Positions 43,635-56,481 of a stretch of DNA of 64,000 bases are shown here, piece by piece. The position numbers and the translations under genes are program-made. How positions within the stretch are numbered: position 1 is the first letter of the stretch; every line of letters begins with the position of its first letter. This DNA comes from Cyrtodaria siliqua. Taxonomy: Eukaryota > Mollusca > Bivalvia > Adapedonta > Hiatellidae. The notes beneath the pieces were generated by a model. That model was not told the origin of the DNA and ran no database searches. It saw only the letters and a list, made by a program, of their open reading frames with translations. The DNA is taken from assembly GCA_037043455.1 (NCBI GenBank), contig JAWPHD010000227.1:186001-250000 (forward strand), in the 5' to 3' direction.

Positions 43635-44735
43635 GTTTAGCAATCATCTAATTAGCGATAACAATTAATATTTTAGCAATAAGACACCTTAATACACTTA
43701 ATACACTCCCATTTCATTCAAAATCAAAGTAGTTAAATCCACAGGCAGATGGTACGGAGCTAGGATAGTAAAAGATGGACTTAGAGTGATTAAAATATTA
43801 ATCAATTGATTTCTGAACAAAAAAAAAGTTTTTATATATATATATACATGTATATTATATACTTGAAGGTATTGAACTCCTAAAATGGCCAAAAACACAA
43901 ACAGTTCTATACTACTTTTTATTTCTCTGTACATAAGACAACCTGGGCAGCATAACCTGCACATGTCACAAGCAGTATTGTATATATAACCAATAAAACA
44001 TAAACTGTCATTCAATTTCTCGTACTTTTTTTGTACCAGAGAATCAAATATGCCAACTTTTGTGAATTTCAGTTCAATGACAAGAAGATGGCACGGCCCT
44101 TCAGTGCTCACGAAATTGGATCGCCCCAAGGCCGGGGCCTGTCAAAATCTGGTTGGGGCTTGTCCCTTTTTGCCATATTTTACTATATAATTAATTCAGG
44201 GCCTGTCAATATTAATTCAGGGCCTGTCGGTCAAAAATATTTTCCTTGAGCACTGCCCTGACTACCTATAATCTACAGGTCTAACATGGTGGCATGCGTT
44301 AAAAATGACTGAACCATAATGCGAACTCGCACCTGTTTTGATTAGTTTAATTTGCGGGACCTGGTACGTTTTTTTACCGTGATTTGCGGTGCCATCCTAA
44401 AATTATATATAAAAAAAAGATGTTGGGTCACTGCAGTCGATCATAGCACAATAAATCAACATTTGTTTAAGGATGTTGACTTCAACTGACCAATCATTTT
44501 ATTGTGCTTTAACAAAAAACATGTCTTAACTTTTCGGTCAGACAAAATTTTTCAGTCTGACCGAATGTCCTGTGGACTTGAAAATGTTTTCGCGTAGACT
44601 GGGTCAATGCTTTATTACTCCACATGTAGCAGTATAATGTTTCTGCAAGTCAATGTGGCCAGTTACCTTGTGTTACCTGTGATTATAACAGACAAGCTGA
44701 TCAATATCTTCTTTCAGTTGTAAAATGTGCGGCAG
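43635..44735. other. Gene-free stretch
   Basis: A+T-rich. A short TA-rich run lies near 43840-43855. GGGGCTTGTCC/GGGCCTGTC motifs at about 44120-44230 are flanked by weakly inverted CAGTGCTCA (44102) and TGAGCACTG (ending 44256), possibly a decayed hAT-like end pair. No gene supported. Confidence 0.4.
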
Positions 44736-45012
44736 ACCAAGGTTTGCTTGTAAGCTGTTGTATATTTATCTATAATTTTGGTTGGGATTTCTTATAGCAT
44801 TATGAATCTTATTCATACTTCAACCATATTGCGGCATGGGCTCCAACAAACCCTCCACCCCCACGCCTTTTTTTTTTTGGACATATTTCTGTGTTGTTTT
44901 GGTAAATTCTTACACATATAACTATAATATTGCCTCCCACCCCCGCTCACCCCACCCACACCACCCACACTCGAAACTCCATTTTTTTTTTACATATCGC
45001 AATGAAGGTTTT
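44736..45012 (+). repeat. Family D core fragment
   Basis: Shares AAGGTTTG..TGTAAGCTGTTGTATAT and ACATATTTCTGTGTTGTTTTGGT with the D elements; head and tail missing. Directly followed by family F. Confidence 0.7.
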
Positions 45013-45441
45013 GTTTTTGTCTCGCCTTTTCGAAGAAAAAAAAGAGACATAGGTGCTGCTTTTCCAGCGGCGGCGAAGGCGTCGACATAGTTTTGCATTG
45101 AGCTCATTTTCTCACAAACTGTATGCACTAGACCTTTCAAACTTTGCTTATAGTTGAATCTTGGGTGGTACATCGCAACACGACAAAGCAAATGTGGAAG
45201 TGACCTTGACCCTCCAGGCAAAGGGCAGATAAATTCATAATATTTACGTTCAACTTTTGCATTTAGGTCATTTTCTCACAAACTGTATGCACTAGACTTT
45301 TCAATTTTTCTTATAGTTGTATCTTGGGAGGTACTTTGCAACGTGACAAAGCAAAATGTGGATGTGTCCTTGACCCTCCAGCAAAGGGCAGATAACTTAA
45401 TAATTTTTACCTTCAAGTTTCCTTATAGTTGTATCTTGGGT

Positions 45442-45849
45442 CAATCGTTAACGCTCGGCCAATCCCGTAATTCTTCGGGATCGCGCCTCGTGTGTATCAC
45501 GGCGCCTCGGTATGTTCAAAATCTTCACAGAAAATAGTGCACTGTTGCTAAGCGGTTGCTACATAAACAATATGGCCGCTTGCCACACGTGTTGATGTAT
45601 GATGTGCGTTGCATGTTTGTTATTTACAATACAGATGAAGGTTTTATCACTGCTTTCACGTAAATAATTCATAGATGGAGCAATCGGCTAAATGACATTG
45701 CAAAATGTTGAAGATAACTTTGAATTTGAATGCAAATTCGTTTTGGTGGGAATCTGACGCGTGTCCCGCAAGTATGACGTAACCAATATGGAAACCTGCG
45801 TATTACATTCGAGTCATGCTGTGAAGCAGTGTACGAGATGTTGCGAATG
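45442..45849. mobile_element. 408-bp non-autonomous transposon with 9-bp target duplication (Mutator-like)
   Basis: ATCTTGGGT occurs exactly at 45433-45441 and 45850-45858, and joining the flanks restores the family F unit TATAGTTGTATCTTGGGTGG. The ends are imperfect inverted repeats (CAATCG...CTCG at left, CATTCG...CTCG inverted at right). A 9-bp duplication is the MULE hallmark. No coding sequence. Confidence 0.75.
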
Positions 45850-46256
45850 ATCTTGGGTGGTACATTGCAACGTGACAAAGTAGATGCGGAATTGACCTTG
45901 ACCCTCCAAGCAAAGGGCAGATAACTTAATAATGTTTACCTTCAACTTTCCTTATAGTTGGATCTTGAGTGGTACATCGCAACGTGACAAAGCAAAATGT
46001 GGATGTGATCTTGACTCTCCAAGCAAAGGGCAGATAACCTTATATACTGTTGCGTTTAGGTCACTTTTTCACAAACTGTATGCACTAGACCTTTCAAACT
46101 TTCCTTATAGTTGTATCTTGAGTGATACATTGCAACGTGACAAAGTAAATGTGGATGTGACCTTGACCCTCCAAGCAAGGGGCAGATAACTTAATAATTT
46201 TTACCTTCAACATTTGCGTTTACGTCACATTCTTGCAAACTGTATGTACTACACCT

Positions 46257-46934
46257 CAGGGCTCCAGAAATGAAGTCGGGCTTGTAGCAAATTCCATGCA
46301 GGTAGCCCGTCGGGCTAGTCCAAAAAAAAAATCCCACTGCCTAAATTACACGATCTGTGTATAACAAACACACGCCAGTCAGGCACCTGTCATAAAACAT
46401 TTATCACTGTATATAATATGTGGGTGGGGTAATGCTAAAAAACAAACAAAAACACTCTGTCCTAAATTGTTCCATCTTACTATTGCTACGCTTTCACCCA
46501 ATGACTACTGCCAACACAACTTAAAAATACATTAATTGGTTATGAGTAGATAAGAATTACTGATTTTTTAAAACTTTCTACGTATTTAATGAATTATAAT
46601 GGGTATCTGAATCCGTTAAATCAGAATCAGCTTTAACATAATGAGATGTCGTCAGCTGGGTATAAGTAATAGAGTCAGATCTCAGTGAGCTGGTTAATTT
46701 AAATAAATTTAAAATTGTGATAAAACAAGATACGTAAAATATTTCCAAACAAGATTAATGATAACCATCTGACAAAGACAAAAACAAACAGACATACTAT
46801 TTTTATGATAAATAAAAAAGACGGGGCTTGTGACAAAAACACATGGCTAGTGGGGGAAAAAACAGGGATAGCCAGGATTTTCAGGACCCACTAGCCCTGG
46901 GCTAGTCCCCTAAAAATATATTCTTGGAGCCCTG
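46257..46934. mobile_element. 678-bp non-autonomous hAT-like element, 5-bp target duplication
   Basis: Ends CAGGGCTCCA (46257) and TGGAGCCCTG (ending 46934). CACCT flanks both sides (46252-46256, 46935-46939), and joining them restores family F. Subterminal GGGCTAG and CTAGCCC motifs match those of the autonomous hAT at 21452, as does the 5-bp duplication. No coding sequence. Confidence 0.85.
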
Positions 46935-47140
46935 CACCTTTTAAACTTTGTTTTTAGTTGTATCTTGATTGGTACACCGCAACGTGACAAAGCAAATGTG
47001 GATGTGACCTTGACCCTCCAAGCAAAGTCCATATAACCTTATAATTTTAACCTTCAACTTTTACGTTTAGGTCACTTTTTCACAAACTGTATGCACTAAG
47101 ACCTTTCAAACTTTGCTTATAGTTGTATCTTGAGTGGTAC

Positions 47141-49330
47141 GTCGGTCCGTCCGTCGTTAACTTTTGTCTCGTTAAGACGATAGGGCCTTCATTTTTCATC
47201 TGATCTTTACCAAACTTTAAAAGTTTGTTAATATCATGAAAGCTCGGACGAGTTCAAAAATCAGCCAAATCAGACCAGTAAGAGCGGAGTTATGGTCCTT
47301 GATTTAGTTAAAAACGCTATATTGCTATTATTTGCCTTGTTAAGACAATAGGGCCTTCGTTTTTCATCCTATCTTTACCAAGCTTTACCACATTGATAAT
47401 ATCAATGAAAGCTCGAACAAGTTCGAAAACCAGCCATATCGGACTAGTAACAGCGGAGTTATGGCCCTTGATTTAGTTAAAAATGCTATATTTTGCCTCC
47501 TTAATACGATAGGGGCTTCGTTTTTTCATCCTATCTTTACCAACCTTTACCACATTGATAATAGCAATGAAAGCTCTGACAAGTTCGAAAACCAGCCATA
47601 TCGGACTAGTAACAGCGGAGTTATGGCCCTTGATTAGGTAAAAATGATATATTTTGCATTGTTAAGACGATAGGGGATTCATTGTTCCGATCCTTACCAA
47701 ACTTTATCAGATTGTTAATATCAATGAAAGCTTGGACAAGTTCGAAAACCATTCATATCGGACCAGTATCAGCGGAGTTATGGCCCTTGATTTAGTTCAA
47801 AATGCTATATTTTGTCTTGTTAAGACGGTAGGGCCTTCATTTTTCATCCGATCTTTACCAAGCTTTATCAGATTGTTAATGTCAATGAAAGCTCGGTCAG
47901 GTTCGAAAACTAGCCAGATCGGACCAGTCAAAGCGAAGTTATGGCCCTTGATTTTGTTAAAAAATGCTATAATTTGCCTCGTCATACGATAGGGCCTTCA
48001 TTTTGCATCTGATCTTTGCCAAACTTTACCAGATTTTATGACTCTCTTTTTTATATTATTATTATTTTTTTTTTTTTAATTTAACTTTTTAGCTCTGCTG
48101 GCCCTTATGGGATGGTGTGTTGTCCGTCGTCCGTCGTCCGTCGTCTGTTAACTTTTGTCTCGTTAAGACGATAGGGCCTTCATTTTTTATCCGATCTTTA
48201 CCAAACTTTAATAGATTGTTAATATCAATAAAAGCTCGGACAGGTTTGAAAACCTGCCAGATCGGACCAGTCACAGCGGAGTTATGGCCCTTGATTTATT
48301 TAAAAATGCTATATTTTGCCTCGTTAAGACGATAGGGCCTTTATTTTTCATCCTATCTTTATCAAACTCTACCACATTGTTAATACAACTGAAAGCTCGG
48401 ACAAGTTTGAAGACCAGCCATATCGGACTAGTAACAGCAGAGTTATGGCCCTTGATTTAGTTAAAAATGCTATATTTTGCCTCGTTAAGACGATAGGGGC
48501 TTCATTGTTCATCCGATCTTTACCAAACTTTATCAGATTGTTAATATCAATGAAAGCTCGGACAGGTTCGAAAACCATTCAAATCGGACCAGTAACAGCG
48601 GAGTTATGACCCTTGATTTAGTTCAAAATGCTATATTTTGCCTCGTTAAGATGATAGGGCCTTCATTTTTCATCCTATCTTTACCAAACTTAACCACATT
48701 GTTAATATCAATGAAAGCTTGGACAAGTTAGAAAACCAGACAGATCGGACCAGCAACAGCGGAGTTATGGCCCTTGATTTAGTTAAAAATGCTATATTAC
48801 GATAGAGCCTTCGTTTTTCGTCCGATCTTCACCAAACTTTACCAGATTGTTAATATAAATGAAAGCTCGGACAATTTCTATACCCAACCAGATTGCACCA
48901 GTACAACGGAGTTATGGCCCTTTATTTAGTTAAATATGCTATATTTTGCCTCGTTAATACGATAGGGCTTTCATTTTTCATTCGATCTTTACCAAACTTT
49001 ACCAGATTGTTACTATCAATGAAAGCTCCAACAAATTTCAATACCAGCCAGATTGGACCATGTACACCGGAGTTATGGCCCTTGATTTTCTGAAATATGC
49101 TATATCTTGGCCTCATTAAGAAGAAAGGGCCTTCATTTGGCCAGATTTCAGTGAAACTTTTCCTTGATGATCAGTACCAAGCCTAGTTGTACATGTCGTC
49201 ACTGTGTTCTGGTTGAATGATTATGGCGGAGTTATGTCCCTTTAAAGGTTTTAATACACAAACTTTGTCTGGACTACTTCTCCTGAATGTCTCCTCACAT
49301 TTCAACCAAACTTTATAGGGATGATCAGCA
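47141..49330 (+). repeat. Family C tandem array
   Basis: About a dozen ~160-bp units with GACGATAGGGCCTTCATTTT, GAAAGCTCGGACAAGTTCG and GGAGTTATGGCCCTTGATTT. A second head, AGCTCTGCTGG after a T run at about 48091, shows one C copy behind another. Frames such as 47732-47992 are readings of the unit. Confidence 0.9.
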
Positions 49331-50039
49331 CCATCAAAGATCAGCAGAGCTTATGCCGTGATGCGGCTTCCGTCGTCTGTCCGTAAACTTTTTTTTAATG
49401 CGACTACTCCTCTGAAACTACTTGACGAATTTTCGTGAAACTTCACAGGAATGTTGCTCTTGATGTCTAGTTGATCTAGTAAAAAATCAGGTCGGCCGGA
49501 AATTCAAGATGGCCGCCACGGCAAGATGGCCGCCACGGCTAAAAATAGATTTTGAAAATGCAATTTTGTGGCGACTACTTCTGAAAAACCATCAGAGATA
49601 TTGGTTTGGAACCTTTACCAAAATGAGTGGCACAACATGTAGTTGGTCCTAACCTAGTCTAGCAAAAATTCACGTCGGCCGGAAATTCAAGTTGGCCGCC
49701 TCGCCTAAAAATAGATTTTAGAAATGTGATTTTGTGGCGACTACTTCCCGAAAACCATACGTGATATTGATTTGGAACTATTACCAAAATGACTTGCACG
49801 ATAAGTAGTTGGTCCAAACGAAAGTTCATTTTGATTGGATGTCAAACATGACCGCCAGCCGCCATCTTTGTTTACATAGAGTTATATAGGAAAAACTTGT
49901 GGCGACTACTCCTCTGCAACTACTGAACGGATTTTCATGAAACTTGACGGGAATTTTGCTCTTCGTGTCTAGTTGATCCTAGCCAAAATTCAGGTCGGCC
50001 GGAAATTCATGATGGCCGCCACAGCTAAAAATAATTTTT
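49331..50039 (+). repeat. Family A segment, head damaged
   Basis: Begins GATCAGCAGAGCTTATGCCG without the outer hairpin arm. Includes a 17-bp doublet around AAGATGGCCGCCACGGC at about 49507-49540. Ends where a family C head starts. Confidence 0.85.
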
Positions 50040-51860
50040 AGCTCTACTGGCCTAAGGCCAGCAGAGCTTATGGGATGGCGAGTTGTCCGTCGTCCGTCCG
50101 TCCGTCGTCTGTCTTCCGTACGTCTGTTATCTTTTGCCTTGTGAACACTCTAGGGCCTTCATTATTAATCGAATCTTTACGAAACTTTGCCAGTGTCTTT
50201 ATATCATTTATATCAATGAAAGCTCGGACAAGTTCGAAAACCAGTTGGATCGGATAAATTTCACCAGAGTTATGGCCCTTGTTTTGCTGAAAAATGCCAT
50301 ATTAAGCCTTGTGAACACTCTAGCACCTTCATTTATTATTTGATCTTTACCAAACTTGCACAGTTTGAAAACAGTTCGAAAACCAGCAAAATCGGATCAG
50401 TAACACTGGAGTTATGGCCCTTTTTTTTTCTGAAAATTGCTATTTTCTGCCTTGTGAACGCTCTAACACCTTTATTTATTATTTGATTGTTACTAAACTT
50501 GCACAGTTTGTTAATACTAATTATAGCTTGGACAAGTTCGAAAATCAGCTGAATTGGGTCAGTAACACCAGAGTTATGGCCCTTGTTTTTTCTGAAAAAT
50601 GCCATTTTCTGCCTTGTAAACACTCTGGCACCTTCATTTATTATTTGATCTTTACCAAACTTGCACAGATTGTTAATATCAATGAAAGGTTGAACAAGTT
50701 CGAAAACCAGCTAAATCGGATCAGTACCACCGGAGTTATGGCCCTTGATTTCTGAAAAATGCTATTTTCTGCCTTGTGAACACTCTAGGGCCCTCAATAT
50801 TAATCTGATCTTTACTTAACTTTGCCAGTGTCTTTATATCAATGAAAGATCGAACAAGTTCGAAAACCCCGACAAGATCGAAATAATTTCACCGGAGTTA
50901 TGGCCCTTGTTTTGCTGAAAAATGCCATAATAAGCCTTGTGAACACTCGAGCACCTTCATTTATTATTTGATCTTTACCAAACTTGCACAGGTTGTTAAT
51001 ATCAATGGACAAGTTCGAAAATCAGCTGAATTGGGTCAGTAACACCGGAGTTATGGCCCTTGTTTTTTCTGAAAAATGCCATTTTCTTCCTTGTGAACAC
51101 TCTAGGGCCTTCAATATTAATCAGATCTTTACTTATCTTTGCCAGTGTCTTTATATCAATAAAAGCTCAAACAAGTTCGAAAACCAGATAGATCGGACCA
51201 TTAACAGCGGAATAATTGCCCTTGATTTAGTTAAAAATGCTATATTTTGCCTCGTTAAGATGATAGGGGCTTCATTGTTCATTTGATCTTTACCAAACTT
51301 TATCAGATTGTTAATATCAGTGAAAGCTCGGACAAGTTTGAAAACCAGCCAAATTGGATCAGTAACAACGGAGTTATGGCCCTTGATTTAGTGCAAAATG
51401 CTATATTTTGGTTCGTTAAGACTGTATTTTTTATCCGATCTTTACCAAACTTTATCAGATTGTTAATGTCAATAAAAGCTTGGTCAAGTTAAAAAACACA
51501 CAGATCGGATCAGTAACAGCGGATATTTTTTTTTTTTTTGTGATCTTTTTTTTGTGATTTTTTTTTTTTAATTTTAAAGCTTTATGTTGGACCATTCGGA
51601 CCAGTAACAGAGGAGTTATGGCTCTTGATTTAGTTAAAAATGCTATATTTTGCCTTGTTAATATGGTAGGGCCTTCATTTTTCATCTGATCTTTACCAAA
51701 CTTTTCCAGATTCTTCAGTTATGGCCCTTGATTTAGTTGAAAAGCTGTATTTTGCCCAAAACTTTCAAGAAACTGTAAATAGCAGTCTCTCGCTTCATTG
51801 ATGTTATAAGAGCCATGTTAGCCAGTAGGGTGTCCACAGGCCCTCTTGGGCCTCTTATTT
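50040..51860 (+). repeat. Family C element with divergent units
   Basis: Head AGCTCTACTGGCCTAAGG with inverse GCCAGCAGAGCT at 50040. Units of 150-170 bp switch between a GTGAACACTCTAG type and the GTTAAGACGATAG type. 3' end near 51822-51860 with GCCAGTAGGG and palindrome AGGCCCTCTTGGGCCT. Confidence 0.85.
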
Positions 51861-52380
51861 AAAAAACAAGTTTGTAGTGACTACTTCTTGAAAACTATAA
51901 GTGATATTGATATGGGACTTTTTTCTGAAATTATGAGCATGACATGATGTTGATCCTTGTCAAAAATTATTTTTATTTAACATTAAACATGGCCCCCAGT
52001 CGCCATCTTTGTTTACATAGAGTTATATAATAAAAATTTGTAGCGACTAATCTGAAACTTCACAGGAATGTTGCTCCTGATGTCAAAAGGCTTTTGATGA
52101 AACTTCCCTTAATGTTGCTCCTGATGTCTAATTGATCCTAGGAAAATTTAAGTCTGGCCGGAAAATTCAAGATGGCCACCACCCATAAAAAAAGGTTTAA
52201 AAACAAACAAACAAACTACCTGAAAACTGTAAGGATATTGATATGGGACTTTTTCTAAAACTATCAGCATGACATGAGGTTGGTCATTTTCGAAAATCAT
52301 ATTGATTCAATTCAATGTTTAACATGGCTGCCAGCGGCCATCTTTGTTTACATTGAGTTGCGTAGTAAAAACATTCTTTT
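51861..52380 (+). repeat. Family A fragment
   Basis: Contains TTTGTAGTGACTACTTCTTG, AAGATGGCCACC and ATGGCTGCCAGCGGCCATC; several internal deletions. The family C end lies directly before it, so C probably inserted into this A copy, whose left part is 49331-50039. Confidence 0.8.
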
Positions 52381-52693
52381 TACCACTCCTGCACTTTCCC
52401 CATGCTATGTTCGAGATTTCAAAATTTTGCATGAAAAAAAAAAGAAAAGTTTCTTTTCAACAAAAAGATTTACTGTAAAGCGGAAATTGTCGCAATATGT
52501 TGTCAAGCAAAGGAAATAAGTTAAATACTGATATTTTCTCATTTTTCAAATTTATACGATTTTTACGGAAGGTTTTCACAAAATTCCGTGGAGCCAGGAG
52601 GAGGGTTAGCCATGAGATATTACATGTATGGGGACCATCATACTACCATAAATGGTTTTGGTGTGGCAATCAGTATACATTTTGTTCATTTTT
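52381..52693. other. Unassigned stretch between family A copies
   Basis: About 310 bp of A+T-rich sequence with no recognised repeat, gene or terminal structure; T-rich at the right edge, where the next A head begins. Confidence 0.5.
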
Positions 52694-53235
52694 AGCTCTA
52701 AAGATCAGCAGAACTTATGCCTTGGTGCGGCGACCGTCATCCGTCCGTGTCTTGTCTGTCCGTCCGTCTGTCTGTCCGTCCATCTGTAAACATTTTTTGT
52801 GGCGACTACTCCTCTAAAACTGCATTACAGATTTTCTTGAAACTTCACAGGAATGTTGCTCTTGATGTCAAGTTGATCCTAGCAAAAATTCAGGTCGTCC
52901 GGAAATTCAAGATGGCCACCATGGCTAAAAATAGATTTTAAAAATGCGATTTTGTGGCGACTACTTCTCAAAAACCATAATTGATATTGATTTGAAACTT
53001 TTACCAAAAGGACTGGCACAACATTTATTTGGTCCTAATCAAAGTTCATTTTGAGTGGATGTCAAACATGGCTGCCAGTGGCCATCTTTGTTTACATAGA
53101 GTTATATAGGAAAAACTTGTGGCGACTACTCCTCTGAAACTACTTGACGGATTTTCATGAAACTTCACAGGAATGTTGCTCTTGATGTCTAGTTGGTCCT
53201 AGCAAAAATTCAGGTGGGCCGGAAATTCAAGATCT
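52694..53235 (+). repeat. Family A element, third cluster, 5' part
   Basis: Head AGCTCTAAAGATCAGCAG at 52694, GTCCGTCCGTCTGTCTG stretch, then GTGGCGACTACTCCTCTGAA units. Runs into family H at about 53236 within a GGAAATTCAAGAT context. Confidence 0.85.
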
Positions 53236-55510
53236 ATATATTTATGGGGATTGCATTTAGGGTCACTGGGGGTGAAGTCACTGTTACTAAAAATAGAAAG
53301 GTCACTGGGGGTGAAGTCACTGTTACTAAAAATAGAAAAACTTTTTCCTCAATAAATTTTGTTAGGAATGAGGTATTGCGGTGAAACTTGCTGGGAAGGT
53401 AGCTTATATGGAAAGGAAGCTTGGGATTGCATTTGGGGCCACTGGGTTCAAAGTCGAGGTCACTGTTACTAAAAATAGAAAAATTGCTTCCGCTCAATAA
53501 CTTTTGTTAGGAATGAGGAATTGCGATGAAATTTGCAGGTTAGGTAGCTTATATAAAAAGGAAGCTTGGGATTGCATTTGGGGACATTGGGTTCAAGGTC
53601 AAGGTCACTGTTACTCAAAATAGAAAAACAGTTTCCGTTGAATAAATTTTGTTAGGAATGAGGTATTGTGATGAAACTGGCAGGGTAGGTAGCTTATATG
53701 AAAAGGAAGCCTGGGGTTGCATTTGAGGTCACTTTGGTCAATGTCACTGTTACTAAAAATAGAACAAATGCTCAATAACTTTTGTTAGGAATGTGGAATT
53801 ACGATGAAACTTGCAGGTTAGGTTTTGCATTTGGGGACATTGGGTTCAAGGTCAAGGTCACTGTTACTCAAAATAGAAAAAAAGTTTCCGCTGAATAAAT
53901 TTGTTAGGAAAGAGGTATTGTGATGAAACTGGCAGGGTAGGTAGCTTATATGGAAAGGAAACTTGGGATTGAATTTCAGGTCACGGGGGTCAATGTCACT
54001 GTTACTAAAAATAGAAAAACGTTTTCCGCTCAATAACTTTTGTTAGAAGGTAGGTAGCTTATATCGAAAGGAAGCTGGGATTGCATTTAAGGTCACTGGC
54101 GTCAAGGTCTCTGTTACTAAAAATAGAAAAAAACGGTTTCTGCTCAATAACTTTTATTAGGAATGAGGTATTGCGATGAAACTTGCAGGGTAGGTAGCTT
54201 ATATCGAAAGGAAGCTTGGGATTATATATTGGGCCACTGGGTTTAAAGTCAAGGTCACTGTTACTAAATAATAGAAAAATTGCTTCAGCTCAATAACTTT
54301 TGTTAGGAATGTGAAATTGCAATGAAACTTGCATGTTAGATAGCCTATATGGAAAGGAAGCTTGGGTATGCATTTTGGGTCATTGGTTTCAAGGTCAAGG
54401 TCACTGTTACTCAAAATAGAAAAACAGTTTCTGTTGAATAAATTTTGTTAGGAATGAGGTATTGTGATGAAACTGGCAGGGTAGGTAGCTTATATGGAAA
54501 GGGAGCTTTGGATTGCATTTGGGGTCATTGGTTTCAAGGTCAAGGTCACTGTTACTCAAAATAGAAAAACAATTTCTGTTGAATAAATTTTGTTAGGAAT
54601 GAGGTATTGTGATGAAACTGGCAGGGTAGGTAGCTTATATGGAAAGGAAGCTTGGGGTTGCATTTGAGGTCACTGGGGTCAATGTCACTGTTACTAAAAA
54701 TAGAAAAACGGTTTCCGCTCAATAACTTTTGTTAGGTATGAGGTATTGTGATGTTACTTGCAGGGTAGGTAGCTTATATGGAAAAGAAGATTGGGGTTGC
54801 ATTTGGGGCCACTGGGTTCAAAGTCAAGGTCACTGTTACTTGCAGGTTAGGTAGTTTATCTGGAAAGGAAGCTTGGGATTGCATTTGGGGTCACTGGGTT
54901 CAATGTCACTGTTACAAAAAATAAAAAAACGATTTCCGTTCAATAACTTTTGTTAGGATAGGGGTATTGCGATAAAATTTGCAGGGTAGGTAGCTTATAT
55001 GGAAAGGAAGATCGAGGTTGCTTGGGGTCACTGGGGTCAAGGTCACTGTTACTAAAAATAGAAAAATGGTTTCTGCTAAATAATTTTTGTTAGGAATGAG
55101 ATATTGCGATGAACCTTGCAGGATAGGTAACTTATATGGAAAGAAATATTGGGATTGCATTTGGGATCACTGAGGTCGAAGTCACTGTTACTCAAAATAG
55201 AAAAATGGTTTCCGCTCAATAACTTTTGTTAGAAAATGAGGTATTGCGATGTAACTTTCAGGGTAGGTAGCTTATATGGAAAGGAAGCGTGTGATTGCAT
55301 TTGGGATCACTGGAATCAAGGTCATTGTTACTACAAATAGAAAAACAGTTTCTGTTCAATAAATTTTGTTATGAATGAGGTATTGCGATGAAACTTGCAG
55401 GGTAGGTAGCTTATATGGAAAGGAAGCTTGGGATTGCATTTGGGGTCACTGAGGTCAAGTTCAGGCTCACTGTTATTAAAAATAGAAAAATGTTTTCTGC
55501 TTGGAAAACC
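53236..55510 (+). repeat. Family H tandem array, ~147-bp unit, about 15 copies
   Basis: Unit blocks: GGTAGCTTATATGGAAAGGA, TTGCATTTGGGGTCACTGGG, AAGGTCACTGTTACTAAAAA and CAATAACTTTTGTTAGGAAT. The two duplicated 41-bp pieces near 53270-53340 show slippage. Minus-strand frames of 66-87 codons here are unit shadows. Confidence 0.9.
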
Positions 55511-55929
55511 TGGTTTTCGTGGAATTTCCATGTTTCTTGTTGATCTGACTAGTATACCCCAGCAAAAAGATCATACCCTCTAACAGAAGACTTCATTATT
55601 ATATAAACATGAATAAAGATTAGGTGAGACGGTCATAATAAGACTATCGGTTACAAAAATAAAATAAAAGCATGGTTAATAATTTATTAAATCTTTATGA
55701 CAATTGTTTTCTACCTTATGCCTAATTTATGATAATATCATTAGCTCCAAATTTGTTCTCTTATTGTTAGCAAAGACTGCTAACGTTTTTCCCCATATAG
55801 TAAAAGCCTTGAATGGGGGAGGAGGGGGGAGTATTTGTTAGCTTTAGGCTTACAGTTCTAGTTCTGTTTATATCACTTTAATACAAGTGTAATAGCATTT
55901 CAAATGGAAAACCAGGTTTTCGTGGAATT
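55511..55929. other. Spacer flanked by a 24-bp direct repeat
   Basis: TGGAAAACC(T/A)GGTTTTCGTGGAATT occurs at about 55503 and 55902. Between them is A+T-rich sequence without a gene. The repeat is itself a small palindrome (GAAAACC/GGTTTTC). Confidence 0.6.
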
Positions 55930-56481
55930 ATGTCTCCCCCAACAAAGTGGAGGAGACTTATTGTTTTTGCTGTTTCTGTCCATCTGTCTGTCACAAATGT
56001 TGTTGCAGCTACACCTCCTAAACCGCTTGTTCTGGTTTGATGATTTTTGACGGAGTTATGGCCCTTTGACATTTTCACGTTAAATTTGTTGTTGCCGCTA
56101 CTCCTCCTAAACTGATTGTTGGATTTCTCCGAAAATTTACAGAAAGCCTTTGATCAAAGGTCAAGATCACCATTGCTATAAATATAAAATTGGTTTACGC
56201 TCAATAACTTTAGTTTTCCTTGAGGGATTTTACTAAACTTCACATGATGGTCACCATTTCTATAACTTTTATAGAAGATTGGTTTCCGCTCCAGAACTTC
56301 AGTTACCCTTCAGAAAGTTTTAAGAAAACTCACCACAAGATGTGGCTCATAGAAAGGAAGCTAATGGGATTGTTTTTCGGGTTATTTGGTCAAAAGAAAG
56401 CTTTGGATTGTTATTCGATGAAATGTCACTTGAAAGGGTTTCTTTTCAGTGTTTCTATTCCTGCAGTCATATTGTAAAACC
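55930..56481 (+). repeat. Family E hairpin-headed element, left part
   Basis: Head GTCTCCCCCAAC...GTGGAGGAGAC, then a CTGTCCATCTGTCTGTC stretch and units with GGTTTCCGCTC, GGAAGCT..GGGATTG and TTTGGTCAAA. The same units resume at 59805-60425, so everything between was inserted. Confidence 0.75.

Larger units (their letters stand above)
45013..47140 (+). repeat. Family F hairpin-headed tandem element, twice interrupted
   Basis: Head GTCTCGCCTTTTCGAAG with inverse-like AAAAAAGAGACAT. Units of roughly 130-150 bp carry CTCACAAACTGTATGCACTA, TATAGTTGTATCTTGGGTGG and GTGACCTTGACCCTCCA. Cut by a 408-bp element at 45442 and a 678-bp element at 46257. The 3' end is not seen; family C text begins near 47140. 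Confidence 0.8.

Noticed and set aside
44102..44256. Possible short hAT-like element with CAGTGCTCA/TGAGCACTG ends
   Set aside because: The inverse match is short, the terminal CAGGG occurs on one side only, and no target duplication is visible.
47732..49093. Series of 60-90 codon frames with IRSLPNFIRLL...FENQ or KFGKDRMKNE text
   Set aside because: Both are opposite-strand readings of the family C unit, recurring with every unit.
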